Positions 51,641 to 59,201 of a stretch of 64,000 nt of DNA are shown piece after piece (positions within the stretch are counted from its first letter, which is position 1; each line of letters begins with the position of its first letter). A program made the position numbers and the translations under genes. The notes below the pieces were generated by a model. The model did not search any database. It had not been told where the DNA came from and was given only the letters and a program-made list of their open reading frames with translations. This DNA is from Bacillus sp. Marseille-Q3570 (GTDB taxonomy: Bacteria; Bacillota; Bacilli; Bacillales; Fictibacillaceae): assembly GCF_946151055.1 (NCBI RefSeq), contig NZ_CAMGYZ010000003.1, forward strand, positions 372,001-436,000, written 5' to 3'.

Positions 51641-53323
51641 ATGAACCGTACTTGGTGGAAAGAAAGTGTAATCTATCAAATATACCCACGGAGCTTCAAC
51701 GATAGTGATAATGATGGTATTGGTGATATTCCGGGGATCATTGAGAAGCTCGATTATTTACAAGAGCTCGGAATCGATGTCATTTGGTTATCCCCTGTCT
51801 ATCAGTCTCCAAATGACGATAATGGCTATGATATAAGTGATTATCAGGCGATAATGGATGAATTCGGGACGATGGAAGATTGGGACCTGTTACTTGAAGA
51901 AATCCATCGACGGGACATGAAACTGATTATGGATTTGGTCATCAATCATACATCGGATGAACATGTATGGTTTATGGAATCTCGAAAGTCTCATGATAAT
52001 CCTTACCGCGACTATTATATTTGGCGTGATGGTAAAGATGGAAAAGAGCCGAACAATTGGGAGTCAATCTTCAGTGGATCCGCATGGCAGTATAATGAAC
52101 GGACGAATGATTATTATCTTCATTTGTTTTCAAAGAAACAACCAGACTTGAATTGGGAGAATCCGAAGCTTCGAAAAGATATTTATGAAATGATCCGATG
52201 GTGGCTTGATAAAGGGATTGATGGGTTTAGAATGGATGTCATCAATTTCATTTCAAAAGATCAGGCATACCCTGATGGAGATGTGGTGGACGGAAAGCCA
52301 TATGCATCAGGGGCGAAATATTTCATGAACGGTCCAAACATACACGATTATCTGAATGAGATGAACAGGGAAGTTTTATCAGACTACGATATCATGACAG
52401 TAGGTGAAATGCCCGGGGTTTCACCAGAAGAAGCAAAACTTTACACTGGTGAGGACCGGAATGAGTTGAATATGGTTTTCCATTTTGAACATATGGATCT
52501 CGATTCAGGTCCTGATGGGAAATGGGATGTCAAACCCTGGTCCCTCGTAGAAATGAAGAAAATTTTCAACAAGTGGCAATTAGATTTAGGTAATGAGGGA
52601 TGGAACAGCTTATATTGGAATAACCACGATCAACCTCGTGTGGTTTCCCGTTTTGGTAACGACTCGGCCTATAGGGAAACCTCTGCAAAAATGCTTGCAA
52701 CAACCTTGCACATGATGAAAGGTACGCCTTACATCTATCAAGGGGAAGAGCTTGGAATGACCAATGTCAATTTCAATTCGATCGAAGAGTACAAAGACAT
52801 TGAGACGTTGAACATGTACAATGAAAAGATCGAGAATGGCGCAAATGTGGATCGTATAATGGAATCGCTCCATATCAAATCGAGGGATAATGCAAGGACA
52901 CCGATGCAGTGGAGCGGCGAAACCAATGCAGGTTTTACAAATGGGACTCCGTGGATAAAGGTTAATCCTAACTATAAAGAAATCAATGCAGAACAGAATA
53001 CCCGGAATCCTCAATCTGTCTATCACTATTATCGGGATCTGATTAAACTGCGGAAGGAACATGGAATCATCGTCTATGGAGAATACGAACCTTTGCTTGA
53101 TGAAGATGAAGATATTTTTGCTTACCTGCGGAAACTGGAGAATGAAGTATTGTTGGTGGTAAACAATTTCAGTGGTGAAGAGCAGCACTTTATAATACCT
53201 CCTGAAGTACGAGATAACCAAAAATGCAATTTATTGATCAGCAACTACGATCATTATGAAGATCGCCTGCAAGACTTCCACTTGCAACCATATGAATCCA
53301 GAGTATATAAAATAAGGCTCTAA
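51641..53323 (+). CDS. GH13 alpha-glucosidase / oligo-1,6-glucosidase (MalL type)
   Basis: A 560-residue cytosolic glycoside hydrolase of family GH13, subfamily 31 type. The catalytic triad is Asp199 (GFRMDVINF, nucleophile), Glu256 (VGEMPG, acid/base) and Asp330 (NHDQPR). DLVINHTSDEH and QPDLNWENP are further family blocks. The length and residue spacing fit oligo-1,6-glucosidase; close relatives cleave sucrose, isomaltose, maltose or trehalose phosphate, and the exact substrate cannot be read here. ATG 51641 is chosen for its 8-base distance from AGAGAGGAG. It is the last gene of the LacI-controlled operon. Confidence 0.93.
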   Translation: MNRTWWKESVIYQIYPRSFNDSDNDGIGDIPGIIEKLDYLQELGIDVIWLSPVYQSPNDDNGYDISDYQAIMDEFGTMEDWDLLLEEIHRRDMKLIMDLVINHTSDEHVWFMESRKSHDNPYRDYYIWRDGKDGKEPNNWESIFSGSAWQYNERTNDYYLHLFSKKQPDLNWENPKLRKDIYEMIRWWLDKGIDGFRMDVINFISKDQAYPDGDVVDGKPYASGAKYFMNGPNIHDYLNEMNREVLSDYDIMTVGEMPGVSPEEAKLYTGEDRNELNMVFHFEHMDLDSGPDGKWDVKPWSLVEMKKIFNKWQLDLGNEGWNSLYWNNHDQPRVVSRFGNDSAYRETSAKMLATTLHMMKGTPYIYQGEELGMTNVNFNSIEEYKDIETLNMYNEKIENGANVDRIMESLHIKSRDNARTPMQWSGETNAGFTNGTPWIKVNPNYKEINAEQNTRNPQSVYHYYRDLIKLRKEHGIIVYGEYEPLLDEDEDIFAYLRKLENEVLLVVNNFSGEEQHFIIPPEVRDNQKCNLLISNYDHYEDRLQDFHLQPYESRVYKIRL

Positions 53324-53354
53324 GACTTTTCTTTGTTTAATATAAGGCTGAGTT

Positions 53355-53720
53355 TGATTAAAGAAAGCTTAATTTATGACACTCCTGTTGGAAAAGCGAG
53401 CCAGGTGAGACCCCACAACCATCCTGTTTTTAGTTAACGGACACCAGAGACGTTATTTGTAGGTGAAATCGGTGTTTCTAAATTTTACCGGACACCACAG
53501 CCGTTATTTGTGAACAAAACAGCTGATTTCCTATGATTTTTGCGAAATAAGCTCCCTGATGTCCGTTAAGTTTGTAAATTTCCATTATATTGGCCAAATA
53601 AGGGCTCCTGTGTCCGTTAACGGTTTAGCCAACTTGGGTTTAAGTCAGGAGAGAACGTGGTTTGCAGATCGCCTGCGGAAAGGGAGAGAATTTCGCAAAA
53701 ATCAACAATAAAGTTAAACA
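53355..53720. repeat. composite: GCGAAATTC element with ACGGACACC block, copy B
   Basis: Left outer end TTATGACACTCCTGTTGG (about 53374), right outer end GGAGAGAATTTCGCAAAAATC (to about 53702). The inner block at 53436-53622 has two TTAACGGACACCASAGMCGTTATTT-type units and two inverted CAAATAAGGGCTCCTGTGTCC-type units. It matches the composite at 26660-27030 in layout and over most of its sequence. Confidence 0.85.
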
Positions 53721-53756
53721 AAGCGTATACTAAAATAAAGATATAAAGTTCAAAGA

Positions 53757-53796
53757 ATACAGATAACCATTCGTTTCAAGGTATCTGTATTTTTTG
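53757..53796 (+). terminator. terminator after the composite repeat
   Basis: ATACAGATAACC pairs with GGTATCTGTAT (one offset), followed by TTTTTTG. It probably stops transcripts from the sugar operon. Confidence 0.65.
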
Positions 53797-53833
53797 TTTG
53801 GACAAACTAGAAAAAACTACTGGATGTGAATAT

Positions 53834-54097
53834 ATGAAATTAAATGGAAACATCATATCAGGAGATTTCGATCAGGTGAATAATGAGTTCATGTTGGAGA
53901 AAGTCAAACAATTTACGACTGAATCAGCTCTTAATGAAAAACAGTTGAATGCACTTTATGAATATTTGAACAAGAATACAGGCGTTACAGATGGATTGAT
54001 CCTTACGCTATATGATCAAATGCTCGTCCATTTAAGCCAGGAAGACATCAGTCAGTTCTTACAGGATTTAAACGAAGTCAAATCTCTGTATCATTAA
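53834..54097 (+). CDS. hypothetical 87-residue protein
   Basis: A small acidic, helical protein (KVKQFTTESALNEKQLNALY, later HLSQEDISQFLQDLNEVKSL) without signal or membrane segment. I do not recognise a family. The start is ATG 53834, 5 bases after GGATGTGA, a near-match to the Shine-Dalgarno sequence; a TTG at 53798 would put the start inside the preceding terminator. A good terminator follows 5 bases after the stop, which supports a real single-gene unit. Confidence 0.7.
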   Translation: MKLNGNIISGDFDQVNNEFMLEKVKQFTTESALNEKQLNALYEYLNKNTGVTDGLILTLYDQMLVHLSQEDISQFLQDLNEVKSLYH

Positions 54098-54101
54098 AAA
54101 G

Positions 54102-54137
54102 TGGAGGCTGCACCATAATGGTCAGCCTCTTTAATTT
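54102..54137 (+). terminator. terminator after the 87-residue gene
   Basis: GAGGCTG and CAGCCTC enclose an ACCATAATGGT inner palindrome, followed by TTTAATTTTG. Confidence 0.85.
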
Positions 54138-54256
54138 TGAGGTTAAGACCCTAAATTCGAAAAATAATATATGATTTGGGAGGATTTTGTCATTTTAAAA
54201 GGAAAATTAATAATACCACCTCCCTTTTCAACTTCTAAAGGCAATGCTTTTATTTC

Positions 54257-54322
54257 ATTTAAAGAAATCATGGATACTTTCTTCAGTATAAGGGCGAAAA
54301 AGGCTCAGTTTTGCCAAGTGTG
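54257..54322. repeat. TTTAAAGAAA element, copy 5 (decayed)
   Basis: ATTTAAAGAAATCATGGATAC then TTTCTTCAGTATAAGGGCG, AAAAAGGCTCAG and TTGCCAAGTGTGCTCT. The right end has decayed. It lies about 95 bases upstream of the symporter accessory gene. Confidence 0.65.
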
Positions 54323-54416
54323 CTCTGAAATGTATGCGCTTACAATATCTTTTTGCTTGGCTCTGTTTTTAGAAAAAGGGGAGGAAAGTACTTACATAAA
54401 TAGGAGGGCGGTAAAG

Positions 54417-54533
54417 GTGTTAGGAATGGAAGATGGCGGTGTTGCGTTTGTTTGGATCGCTACGGTACTATCGGCGGTCGGTTGTGTGGTGTTTGGGGCA
54501 GTAATGTGGAACCGTGGGGGAGATGAGCAATGA
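54417..54533 (+). CDS. symporter small accessory protein
   Basis: A 38-residue protein with one membrane helix (about 9-29, AFVWIATVLSAVGCVVFGAV) and a WNRGGDEQ tail. Tiny proteins of this form are known directly upstream of certain sodium:solute symporter genes as accessory subunits. GTG 54417 is the start, 8 bases after AGGAGGG; the frame is open further upstream but runs through a repeat element, so those codons are not real. Its stop overlaps the symporter start (ATGA). Confidence 0.85.
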   Translation: MLGMEDGGVAFVWIATVLSAVGCVVFGAVMWNRGGDEQ

Positions 54534-56119
54534 ATTTAGCTGTTTTGATACCAATCATTATCATTTATATAGGAATTATGTCAGGGCTTGCTTACTACGG
54601 TTATAAAAAGACGACGACAGAAGCCGATTACCTGGTAGGAGGACGGAATATCCATCCTGCTGTAATGGCTCTTTCTTACGGGGCTACGTTCATCAGTACC
54701 TCTGCAATCGTTGGATTTGGAGGAGCTGCTGGTGTGTTCGGAATGGGATTGTTATGGCTCGCGTTCTTGAATATCGTCCTCGGAATTTTCGTTGCATTTG
54801 CGGTATTCGGCACACGGATTAGAAGGTTATCCCTTCAGTTGGATGCGACAACTTTTCCTACTCTACTCGGAAAGCGATATGAGTCCAATTTCATTACGGT
54901 TTTTGCAGGTGCAATGATTTTCGTATTGATGCCTGCTTATACGAGTATCGTCTTGATTGGTGGTGCGCGGTTCCTGCAGGAATCCCTTGCTATGAACTTT
55001 AATATCGCACTATTGATCCTCGCATTGATCATTGCACTCTACGTGGTCAGCGGGGGAATCAAGGCAGTCATGTATACTGATGCTTTCGGTGCAATCATCA
55101 TGCTCGTCGGAATGGCGATCTTCCTTTTCGTCACCTATCAAGCTGTGGGAGGTTTGATAGAAGGGCATAGTGGATTATCTGCCATGAAAAGTTTGGTGCC
55201 GCAAGCCCTAGTTGATGGAGGGCATCTTGGTTGGACAAGTATGCCAGCGCTTGGCTCACCACTATGGTGGACTGTCGTAAGTACAATTATCATGGGTGTC
55301 GGTATCGGAGTTCTTGCACAGCCACAGTTAGCCATGAGATGTATGACGGTTAAAGATGACCGCGCTCTCTATCGGTCTGTACTTGTCGGGGGGATCTTCA
55401 TCTTCTTCATGACTGGGGCTGCATTTGCAATTGGACCGTTGAGTAACTTATATTTCTATAATACATCCGGTGAAATCGCGTTAACAGTCGCTGGAGGGAA
55501 TGCAGATTTGATCATTCCGAAATTCATCAATGCACTTATGCCTGATTGGTTCATTTACCTGTTTACGCTTACGCTGATATCCGCCACGATTTCAACGGTT
55601 TCCTCATTGATTCACGTTCAAGCCACCGCATTTGGACAGGACATTTTGAAAACACTTGGTATCAAGAGTCTGTTCGGAATTAAAATGAATCTGACCAGAA
55701 TTGGAGTTCTACTTGGGGTTATCGCAGCAATTATTTTGGCGTATCTATTGCCGGCTGGGATCATTGCTACAGCGACGGCATTCTGGTTTGGAATATGCGG
55801 GGCAGCATTCTTGCCTGCTTTGATGGGAGCTTTATTCTGGAAAGGTGCGACAAGAGCTGGTGCGACCTATAGTATTGTTACTGGATTTACAGCCAGCATA
55901 CTCGGTTTTCTTTTCTTTCATCAAAAGGAAGCCGCAGCATTTGGTATATCAAAGGCGATTTTCGGTAAAGAAACTGTACTTGCATTTCCTTGGACACATG
56001 TCGACCCACTGTTTTATGCGTTGCCATTATCTGCGATCGTCTTTGTGGTGATCAGCCTTTTGGATACAAGCTCGAAAGTGAAACGTGAATATAGTGAACA
56101 ACAAAAAACTGCTTTATAA
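54530..56119 (+). CDS. sodium:solute symporter (SSS family)
   Basis: A 529-residue secondary transporter with about thirteen membrane helices. ADYLVGGRNIHP near the N-terminus is the usual SSS opening, followed by LSYGATFISTSAIVGFGGAAG (sodium-site helix 1) and GGIKAVMYTDAFGAIIM. The C-terminus is short and hydrophilic. It is translationally coupled to the 38-residue accessory protein. The close acuC-acsA genes suggest a carboxylate such as acetate as substrate, but that is only a guess from neighbourhood. Confidence 0.92.
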   Translation: MNLAVLIPIIIIYIGIMSGLAYYGYKKTTTEADYLVGGRNIHPAVMALSYGATFISTSAIVGFGGAAGVFGMGLLWLAFLNIVLGIFVAFAVFGTRIRRLSLQLDATTFPTLLGKRYESNFITVFAGAMIFVLMPAYTSIVLIGGARFLQESLAMNFNIALLILALIIALYVVSGGIKAVMYTDAFGAIIMLVGMAIFLFVTYQAVGGLIEGHSGLSAMKSLVPQALVDGGHLGWTSMPALGSPLWWTVVSTIIMGVGIGVLAQPQLAMRCMTVKDDRALYRSVLVGGIFIFFMTGAAFAIGPLSNLYFYNTSGEIALTVAGGNADLIIPKFINALMPDWFIYLFTLTLISATISTVSSLIHVQATAFGQDILKTLGIKSLFGIKMNLTRIGVLLGVIAAIILAYLLPAGIIATATAFWFGICGAAFLPALMGALFWKGATRAGATYSIVTGFTASILGFLFFHQKEAAAFGISKAIFGKETVLAFPWTHVDPLFYALPLSAIVFVVISLLDTSSKVKREYSEQQKTAL

Positions 56120-56214
56120 AGTGTTGTCTTCGAAATGATAAACAGCGTGAGTAGAATATAAAAGTTTCACTGTGGATTTCGTCAAGCAGAACGGATATTT
56201 GTAAATTTGATCAG

Positions 56215-56281
56215 CATCTTACATTTTTGTAAAACCGGAACTTCATTTTATGAAAACTTACAAAAAAGCTTTCAGATGTAC
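56215..56281. repeat. short ~22-bp degenerate repeat, CTTACAAAAA
   Basis: CATCTTACATTTTTGTAAAAC, CTTCATTTTATGAAAACTTAC and CTTTCAGATGTACAAAAAAAG repeat a loose theme just before the converging terminator. Confidence 0.45.
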
Positions 56282-56315
56282 AAAAAAAGACTGTCCTATT
56301 TTTAGGACAGTCTCT
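56282..56315. terminator. bidirectional terminator, symporter / acuC
   Basis: AGACTGTCCT and AGGACAGTCT with a short T-rich loop and A/T runs outside. It separates the converging symporter and acuC genes. Confidence 0.85.
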
Positions 56316-56325
56316 TAGTCATGTT

Positions 56326-57486
56326 TTAAACTGATTTTTTCTCGTTCCTTATATGCTGCAGGGCTCGCTTGAGCATGACCTGGTTCTTATCACAGATCTC
56401 TTGTTTCCTTGGAATGTTTGGATAGAGGTCGGGTACATCATCCCATAACGTTGGCAGTTCGATAGGCGATTTCTCTTGCCACCTTTTCAACCAGGATTCA
56501 GGCAGAGAGCCATGTAGGTCAAGTCCATTCATTTCTGCCCAGATAAGGGACCAGGCTCTCGGTACGACTCTCCAAATATCGTAACCACCGCCGCCTACGG
56601 CAATCCAACGTCCTTCTGTATAGCGATCGGCTGCACGATTCACCAATTCAGGGATTTTACGGTAGGATTTCATAGTCAGAGAAAGGTGGGTCAAAGGATC
56701 CCAGTAATGGGCGTCAACTCCATTTTGGCTGATGATCACATCGGGCTTGAAGAACCTGACGATTTCTTCGATTGCTTCCTCAAGCAATGGAATCCAGGAA
56801 TCGTCCTCTGTAAAGGCGTCAACCGGCAGATTGAAGGAGTAACCGTAACCTTTTCCAGCACCTTTTTCTGAAACGTTACCCGTACCTGGAAACAGGTAGC
56901 GGCCAGTCTCATGAATAGAAAAGGTGCAAACATCCGGATCGTCATAAAAAGCCCATTGGACACCATCTCCATGATGGGCGTCTGTATCAATGTATAAGAT
57001 ACGAGCATTGTATTTTCGCTTCATATATTCAATTGCAATGGAACTATCATTATAAATACAAAATCCAGAAGCACGCCCTCTGAAGCCGTGGTGTAATCCG
57101 CCACCCAAACTGAGTGCTTTGTTTGTTTTACCTTCAAATACCTGCTCAGTAGCAGTCAATGTGGCACCGACAAGCCAAGCACTGGCATCATGCATATTTT
57201 CAAAAATCGGTGTGTCATCCGTATTCAAGCCGAAACTTGACTCTTGCGATTTAGGCAACTGCCCTTGCCCTGCTTTTTTGATAGCGTTCATGTAATCTTC
57301 ATTGTGAACGAGCATGATTTCTTCATCTGTCGCTTTTCGCGGTTGGACAATTTGTTCGTCCGATAGGATTCCAGTTTCTTTCAAGAGTTCATAGGTCAAT
57401 TGGAAACGAAGCGGATTGAACGGGTGATGATTACTAAACTTATAACTTAAAAGCTGATCTGAAAAAATGAAGATCGGCTTGGTCAT
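56326..57486 (-). CDS. acuC: acetoin utilization protein AcuC (class I deacetylase-like)
   Basis: A 386-residue arginase/deacetylase-fold enzyme like histone deacetylases. GLHHGFRGRASGFCIYND contains the paired histidines, IDTDAHHGDGVQ the charge relay and zinc Asp/His, and VGGGGYD the late Tyr. In B. subtilis AcuC removes the acetyl group that AcuA puts on AcsA, so it activates acetyl-CoA synthetase. The start is ATG 57486, overlapping the acuB stop by four bases (ATGA), after GGAGAAT. It is the last gene of acuA-acuB-acuC. Confidence 0.96.
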   Translation of the reverse strand: MTKPIFIFSDQLLSYKFSNHHPFNPLRFQLTYELLKETGILSDEQIVQPRKATDEEIMLVHNEDYMNAIKKAGQGQLPKSQESSFGLNTDDTPIFENMHDASAWLVGATLTATEQVFEGKTNKALSLGGGLHHGFRGRASGFCIYNDSSIAIEYMKRKYNARILYIDTDAHHGDGVQWAFYDDPDVCTFSIHETGRYLFPGTGNVSEKGAGKGYGYSFNLPVDAFTEDDSWIPLLEEAIEEIVRFFKPDVIISQNGVDAHYWDPLTHLSLTMKSYRKIPELVNRAADRYTEGRWIAVGGGGYDIWRVVPRAWSLIWAEMNGLDLHGSLPESWLKRWQEKSPIELPTLWDDVPDLYPNIPRKQEICDKNQVMLKRALQHIRNEKKSV

Positions 57487-58112
57487 ACGTATTCTCCTGA
57501 TGCGTCCGGCCATAATACGTTGTATCCCTCCGTTTTCAAGTGATTGATGATCGGTTGAGGATTCATTGTCTGCACTCGAAGCACAAGCACCTTGGTAGCA
57601 TCTGTTTCTCCAGGATATACGAGGACACTTGTGATATTTACATTATGGTTCCGAATCACAGCCGTTACATCCGCTAACTTTCCAGATACGTTTTCGACCT
57701 TGACTTCAAACTGGGAGCTCGGTTGATGTGCCCCCGTAAGTTGTATCAGAGTATAAAGCATGTCCCGTTCAGTAATCATACCGACCACTTCATCGTTCTT
57801 TACGACAGGAATACATCCAATCCGTTCCTCATAAAAAATCGAAAGCAGCTCTTCCACGAAATCAAGCGGATGACAGGTAATCACATCTCTCGTCATCACC
57901 ATTTGAACATCGGTTTCATCAGGTGAAAGATGGTTTGGAATCCGATCTAATACCAAATCTCTGTCCGAAACGATCCCTGAAAGATGTTTATGCTCATCGA
58001 CAATTGGAAGATGTCGTATCCGGTGTTTTACCATCAACTTTTTTGCTTCTTCTATGCTGACATTTTCACGGACAGTAATGACTTCTTCTTTCATTATTGA
58101 TTCGACTTTCAT
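57483..58112 (-). CDS. acuB: acetoin utilization protein AcuB (CBS pair plus ACT)
   Basis: A 209-residue regulatory protein. Two CBS domains fill about residues 1-128 (MKVESIMKEEVITV, then VSDRDLVLDRI and VITERDMLYTL); residues 135-205 look like an ACT domain (VENVSGKLADVTAVIRNHNV). CBS pairs usually bind adenine nucleotides, and the ACT part may sense a small metabolite. Its exact role between AcuA and AcuC is not settled. The ATG follows TTAGGAGGTCCAG; it starts 11 bases after acuA. Confidence 0.95.
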   Translation of the reverse strand: MKVESIMKEEVITVRENVSIEEAKKLMVKHRIRHLPIVDEHKHLSGIVSDRDLVLDRIPNHLSPDETDVQMVMTRDVITCHPLDFVEELLSIFYEERIGCIPVVKNDEVVGMITERDMLYTLIQLTGAHQPSSQFEVKVENVSGKLADVTAVIRNHNVNITSVLVYPGETDATKVLVLRVQTMNPQPIINHLKTEGYNVLWPDASGEYV

Positions 58113-58123
58113 TTCTGGACCTC

Positions 58124-58756
58124 CTAATACATGAAACGATTTTGGAAACGGAGCTGGTCGAATCTTTGAATGGATTCTCGATCGACACGGCTGCCGATTC
58201 TGGCCATCAAGCAGTTGGCGGGATGGGAGCTGATTTCAGGATCATCGGTTGCATACCATTCAAGGCCGCCGGCATTCATCATCTTTTCCATGACCTTTCG
58301 ATAGTCCCAAACCGACAGCCCAGTTCCTTTCAAATCCCAATGCCAGTAGTACTCTGTTGTAATGACGATGAAATCTTCCATTGAATCATCCATCATCGAT
58401 ACATTCAATAGGTTTTTACCAATTTTATAATTACGGAATTCCGGTATGATTTCAATCGCACCAAGCTCGATCAGATTCTCCATATTACCCTGGGACCATC
58501 GTTCCAAAGGGTCAGGATATACATAGGTTACATATCCAACTATCCTATTTTGGTGACGCGCGATGATGATTCGCCCCTCTGGTAATCCAGCTATTTCAAT
58601 CAGTGCTTTATGCTGTTCAGCTGGAGGCCGGAACGCAGTAAGATCTTCATGAAATTCATAGCTTGCAAGAGTTGTAGGCTTGATTGGACCTTCTAAAATC
58701 AATTTCCCCTTAGGTGTATTCACTGTTTTTGCGTTATAGATTTTTGTATGCTTCAA
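58124..58756 (-). CDS. acuA: protein lysine acetyltransferase AcuA
   Basis: A 210-residue GNAT acetyltransferase that in B. subtilis inactivates AcsA by acetylating its catalytic lysine. The acetyl-CoA loop region ELGAIEIIPEFRNYKIGKNL is at about 106-125, and DLTAFRPPAEQH and EISSHPANCLMARIG are family blocks. I choose TTG 58756 as start: the frame is open to ATG 58780, but AGGTGGTGA lies 8 bases before TTG, and the protein then has 210 residues and aligns end to end with B. subtilis AcuA from memory. It leads the acuABC operon, divergent from acsA. Confidence 0.93.
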   Translation of the reverse strand: MKHTKIYNAKTVNTPKGKLILEGPIKPTTLASYEFHEDLTAFRPPAEQHKALIEIAGLPEGRIIIARHQNRIVGYVTYVYPDPLERWSQGNMENLIELGAIEIIPEFRNYKIGKNLLNVSMMDDSMEDFIVITTEYYWHWDLKGTGLSVWDYRKVMEKMMNAGGLEWYATDDPEISSHPANCLMARIGSRVDRESIQRFDQLRFQNRFMY

Positions 58757-58792
58757 ACTCGGTTTCACCACCTGTTCCATACTCTAGTTCCT

Positions 58793-58828
58793 ATTATACA
58801 TGAAATCACAAATGAGTAAGCGGTTTCA
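58793..58828 (-). promoter_or_regulatory. acuABC promoter region with cre box
   Basis: On the minus strand TATAAT (58793-58798) is the -10 box. TGAAACCGCTTACT (58815-58828) matches the cre consensus at 13 of 14 positions and covers the -35 region, so CcpA should repress acuABC, as known for B. subtilis. Confidence 0.75.
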
Positions 58829-58934
58829 AACTAAATAATAGCAACAGTGTTAAAATTGAGAATAATCGAAAATATTGATATACTGAATCTAAATCTTAGA
58901 CTTTGTTTAGTTTATCCTTGTTGATTTTCATTTT

Positions 58935-59165
58935 TCGAAAAGCGAAATTCGCGACACTCCTACAAGAAAAGCGAGACCCCACTGAGAGGAATAGGGAAGG
59001 ATATCCAGCTCAGCGACCAGTCACTTGGATCACTTCAAACTTCATGCGGCGGCCATAGCCTCCTCGTCAGTTTTACAGTAACCTACGTGACTAACCGGGT
59101 CGCTTCCGCTTTTCGTATACCCGCGGGAGGGGAGGAAATTTCGCAGAAATCAGCAAATAACTATA
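58935..59165. repeat. GCGAAATTC element, long copy in the acuA-acsA gap
   Basis: Left end AAGCGAAATTCGCGACACTCC, right end GGAGGAAATTTCGCAGAAATC. AAAAGCGAGACCC near the left pairs with GGGTCGCTTCCGCTTTT near the right. It takes up half of the divergent acuA-acsA intergenic region. Confidence 0.78.
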
Positions 59166-59201
59166 ACGAAGTCAAATCTTAAATAAAGGGGAGATACAAT
59201 A

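Noticed and set aside
54171-54416. N-terminal extension of the symporter accessory protein
   Set aside because: These codons cross a decayed repeat element; a good ribosome binding site supports a start at 54417.
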